DNA from: Penelope pileata
Lineage: Eukaryota > Chordata > Aves > Galliformes > Cracidae
Reading direction: 5' to 3'
DNA: 64,000 nucleotides
Assembly: GCA_013396635.1 (NCBI GenBank)
Contig: WBMW01003192.1
Location: forward strand, 471,398-535,397
In this document: piece by piece, positions 63,305 to 64,000 of the stretch
Layout: each line of letters opens with the position of its first letter
Position numbering within the stretch: the first letter of the stretch is position 1
Program-made: the position numbers and the translations under genes
Notes under the pieces: model-generated
The model's input: only the letters and a program-made list of their open reading frames with translations
Databases searched by the model: none
What the model was told of the DNA's origin: nothing

Positions 63305-64000
63305 GTGCCCGCGAGCGGGAGGGCAGCGTGGGGCCGGGCCTGGGCGGTGCCGTGGGGCGATTTCGCGGTCTGACCCCGCGCCGCTCTCCCAGCAGAGGCC
63401 CCCGCTCCGCCGCCCGCGCTGCACCTCTTCGGTGACCCCGCCGAGGTCGAGGCGCTGCGCGGGCGCCTGCTTGCGTGGTACGACAGAAAGCGGCGGGACC
63501 TGCCCTGGAGGGCGCTGGTAAGGGCGGGCGGGGGCGGTTGGGGCGCGGGGGCTGGGTGTCGGCTTCACAGCAGCGTTGGTGTCAGCGGGGCTGAGGGCTG
63601 CGTGGCCGCGCTGCAGGGTGTGAATCTCTTATTGCTCCGTTAACCCCAACCCAGAACTTCTGGGCGTGCAGGAAATATTTTTTTTTTGCTAATTCCTACA
63701 GCGATCAAAACACACCATGAGCAATTTTATGTTAGCTGCAGTCCCTGTGCAGCAGGGTGCTGCGTCCTCCTGTCCCTCACACTTTGCTTTTTTCCCTTTC
63801 AGGCAGCAGCAGAGCCCGATGCTGACAGGAGGGCGTACGCAGGTGAGGGGCTGCTGCCTGGCACAGGGCTGCAGCACGGCCCTGCGAGGGCTGTGGCTTT
63901 GGTACCATCCTCGGATCAGACTGCCTGGGCCCCTGGGGGGGTCTCAGACTGCTCTGGGCCTGGGGGAGCTCCGGTGAGGCACTGCATGGAGATGGGGGGG
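63187..64000 (+). CDS. MUTYH: MUTYH, adenine DNA glycosylase (3'-partial, first 3 coding exons)
   Basis: Exons 63187-63304, 63396-63517 and 63803-63842 join in phase to 93 residues plus one base, and the gene continues past the window edge. HLFGDPAEVEALRGRLLAWY then RRDLPWR and DADRRAYA match the start of the MutY catalytic domain. Known of the family: MUTYH removes adenine mispaired with 8-oxoguanine in base excision repair, in nucleus and mitochondria. The catalytic Asp, helix-hairpin-helix and iron-sulphur cluster lie in exons outside the window. The short, Arg/Ala-rich start fits a mitochondrial presequence. Confidence 0.93.
63305..63395 (+). other. MUTYH: MUTYH intron 1 (91 bp)
   Basis: Short, extremely GC-rich intron inside the CpG island. 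Splice sites gtgccc and cccagcag. Confidence 0.75.
63396..63517 (+). CDS. MUTYH: MUTYH exon 2 (N-terminal glycosylase motif)
   Basis: After cccagcag, two bases complete Glu40, then 40 codons before gtaagg. LHLFGDPAEVEALRGRLLAW then YDRKRRDLPWRAL aligns with the mammalian HLF...LLSWYD..KRDLPWR region. The acceptor is a CAGCAG tandem, so using the upstream AG would add one codon in frame. Confidence 0.94.
63518..63802 (+). other. MUTYH: MUTYH intron 2 (285 bp)
   Basis: GT-AG intron. GC content drops sharply from about 63610, marking the right edge of the CpG island. Nothing else seen. Confidence 0.85.
63803..63842 (+). CDS. MUTYH: MUTYH exon 3 (40 bp)
   Basis: Very short exon after tttccctttcag: AAAEPDADRRAYA plus G, before gtgagg. 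DRRAYA is the conserved start of the segment leading to the first helices of the glycosylase fold. The exon opens GCAGCAGCAGAG, giving several AGs near the acceptor, but only the first keeps frame. Confidence 0.92.
63843..64000 (+). other. MUTYH: MUTYH intron 3 (partial)
   Basis: Begins gtgagg after RRAYA(V) and runs to the window end. G-rich, with repeated tgggg/ggggg runs in the last 80 bp. Confidence 0.8.

Noticed and set aside
62960..63568. Minus-strand frame of 202 codons over the promoter and MUTYH exons 1-2
   Set aside because: GC-rich DNA rarely contains stops. The translation is Pro/Arg-rich low complexity and antisense to recognised MUTYH exons.

Overview
This is a piece of a vertebrate nuclear genome, most likely a bird. 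It has long AT-rich introns, a compact GC-rich gene cluster at the right end, and CR1 retroelement fragments (the dominant avian LINE), one of which still encodes a reverse transcriptase stretch. I recognised three genes by translating across GT-AG splice junctions and comparing with what I remember of the mammalian proteins: TESK2 (+), TOE1 (-) and MUTYH (+). As far as I remember, the same three genes are neighbours in the same relative orientation on human chromosome 1p, so this is a conserved block rather than an accessory region.

Positions 1-53212 are the TESK2 gene without its first coding exon(s). Nine coding exons are visible (8381-8502, 14490-14538, 32474-32620, 42040-42122, 44017-44092, 45726-45809, 46927-47013, 49980-50109, 52206-53212). 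They join in phase into 594 residues: the kinase domain from the ATP-binding lysine onward, then a long C-terminal tail. The introns are up to 18 kb and hold only degraded CR1 pieces, simple repeats, short inverted repeats and one unexplained purine-rich open region near 23.5-23.95 kb. A long AU-rich 3'UTR follows, with the best poly(A) signal at 57005.

TESK2 and TOE1 face each other tail to tail. TOE1 runs on the minus strand from its ATG at 62686 to its stop at 58340 in seven exons. It encodes a DEDD-type 3' exonuclease with a CCCH zinc finger, a basic nuclear localisation signal and a conserved C-terminal block. An N at 62463 hides the end of its exon 2. TOE1 and MUTYH are head to head across about 500 bp of CpG-rich DNA with GC boxes, two CCAAT boxes, a 14-bp palindrome and an E-box, which looks like a shared bidirectional promoter. 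The first three MUTYH coding exons (adenine DNA glycosylase N-terminus) are present and the gene runs off the right edge.

I found no new multi-gene system. The best leads are small: a coding exon that opens with a donor-like hexamer, a NAGNAG acceptor in MUTYH, palindromic sites, the unexplained open region, and single Ns that look like collapsed assembly gaps.
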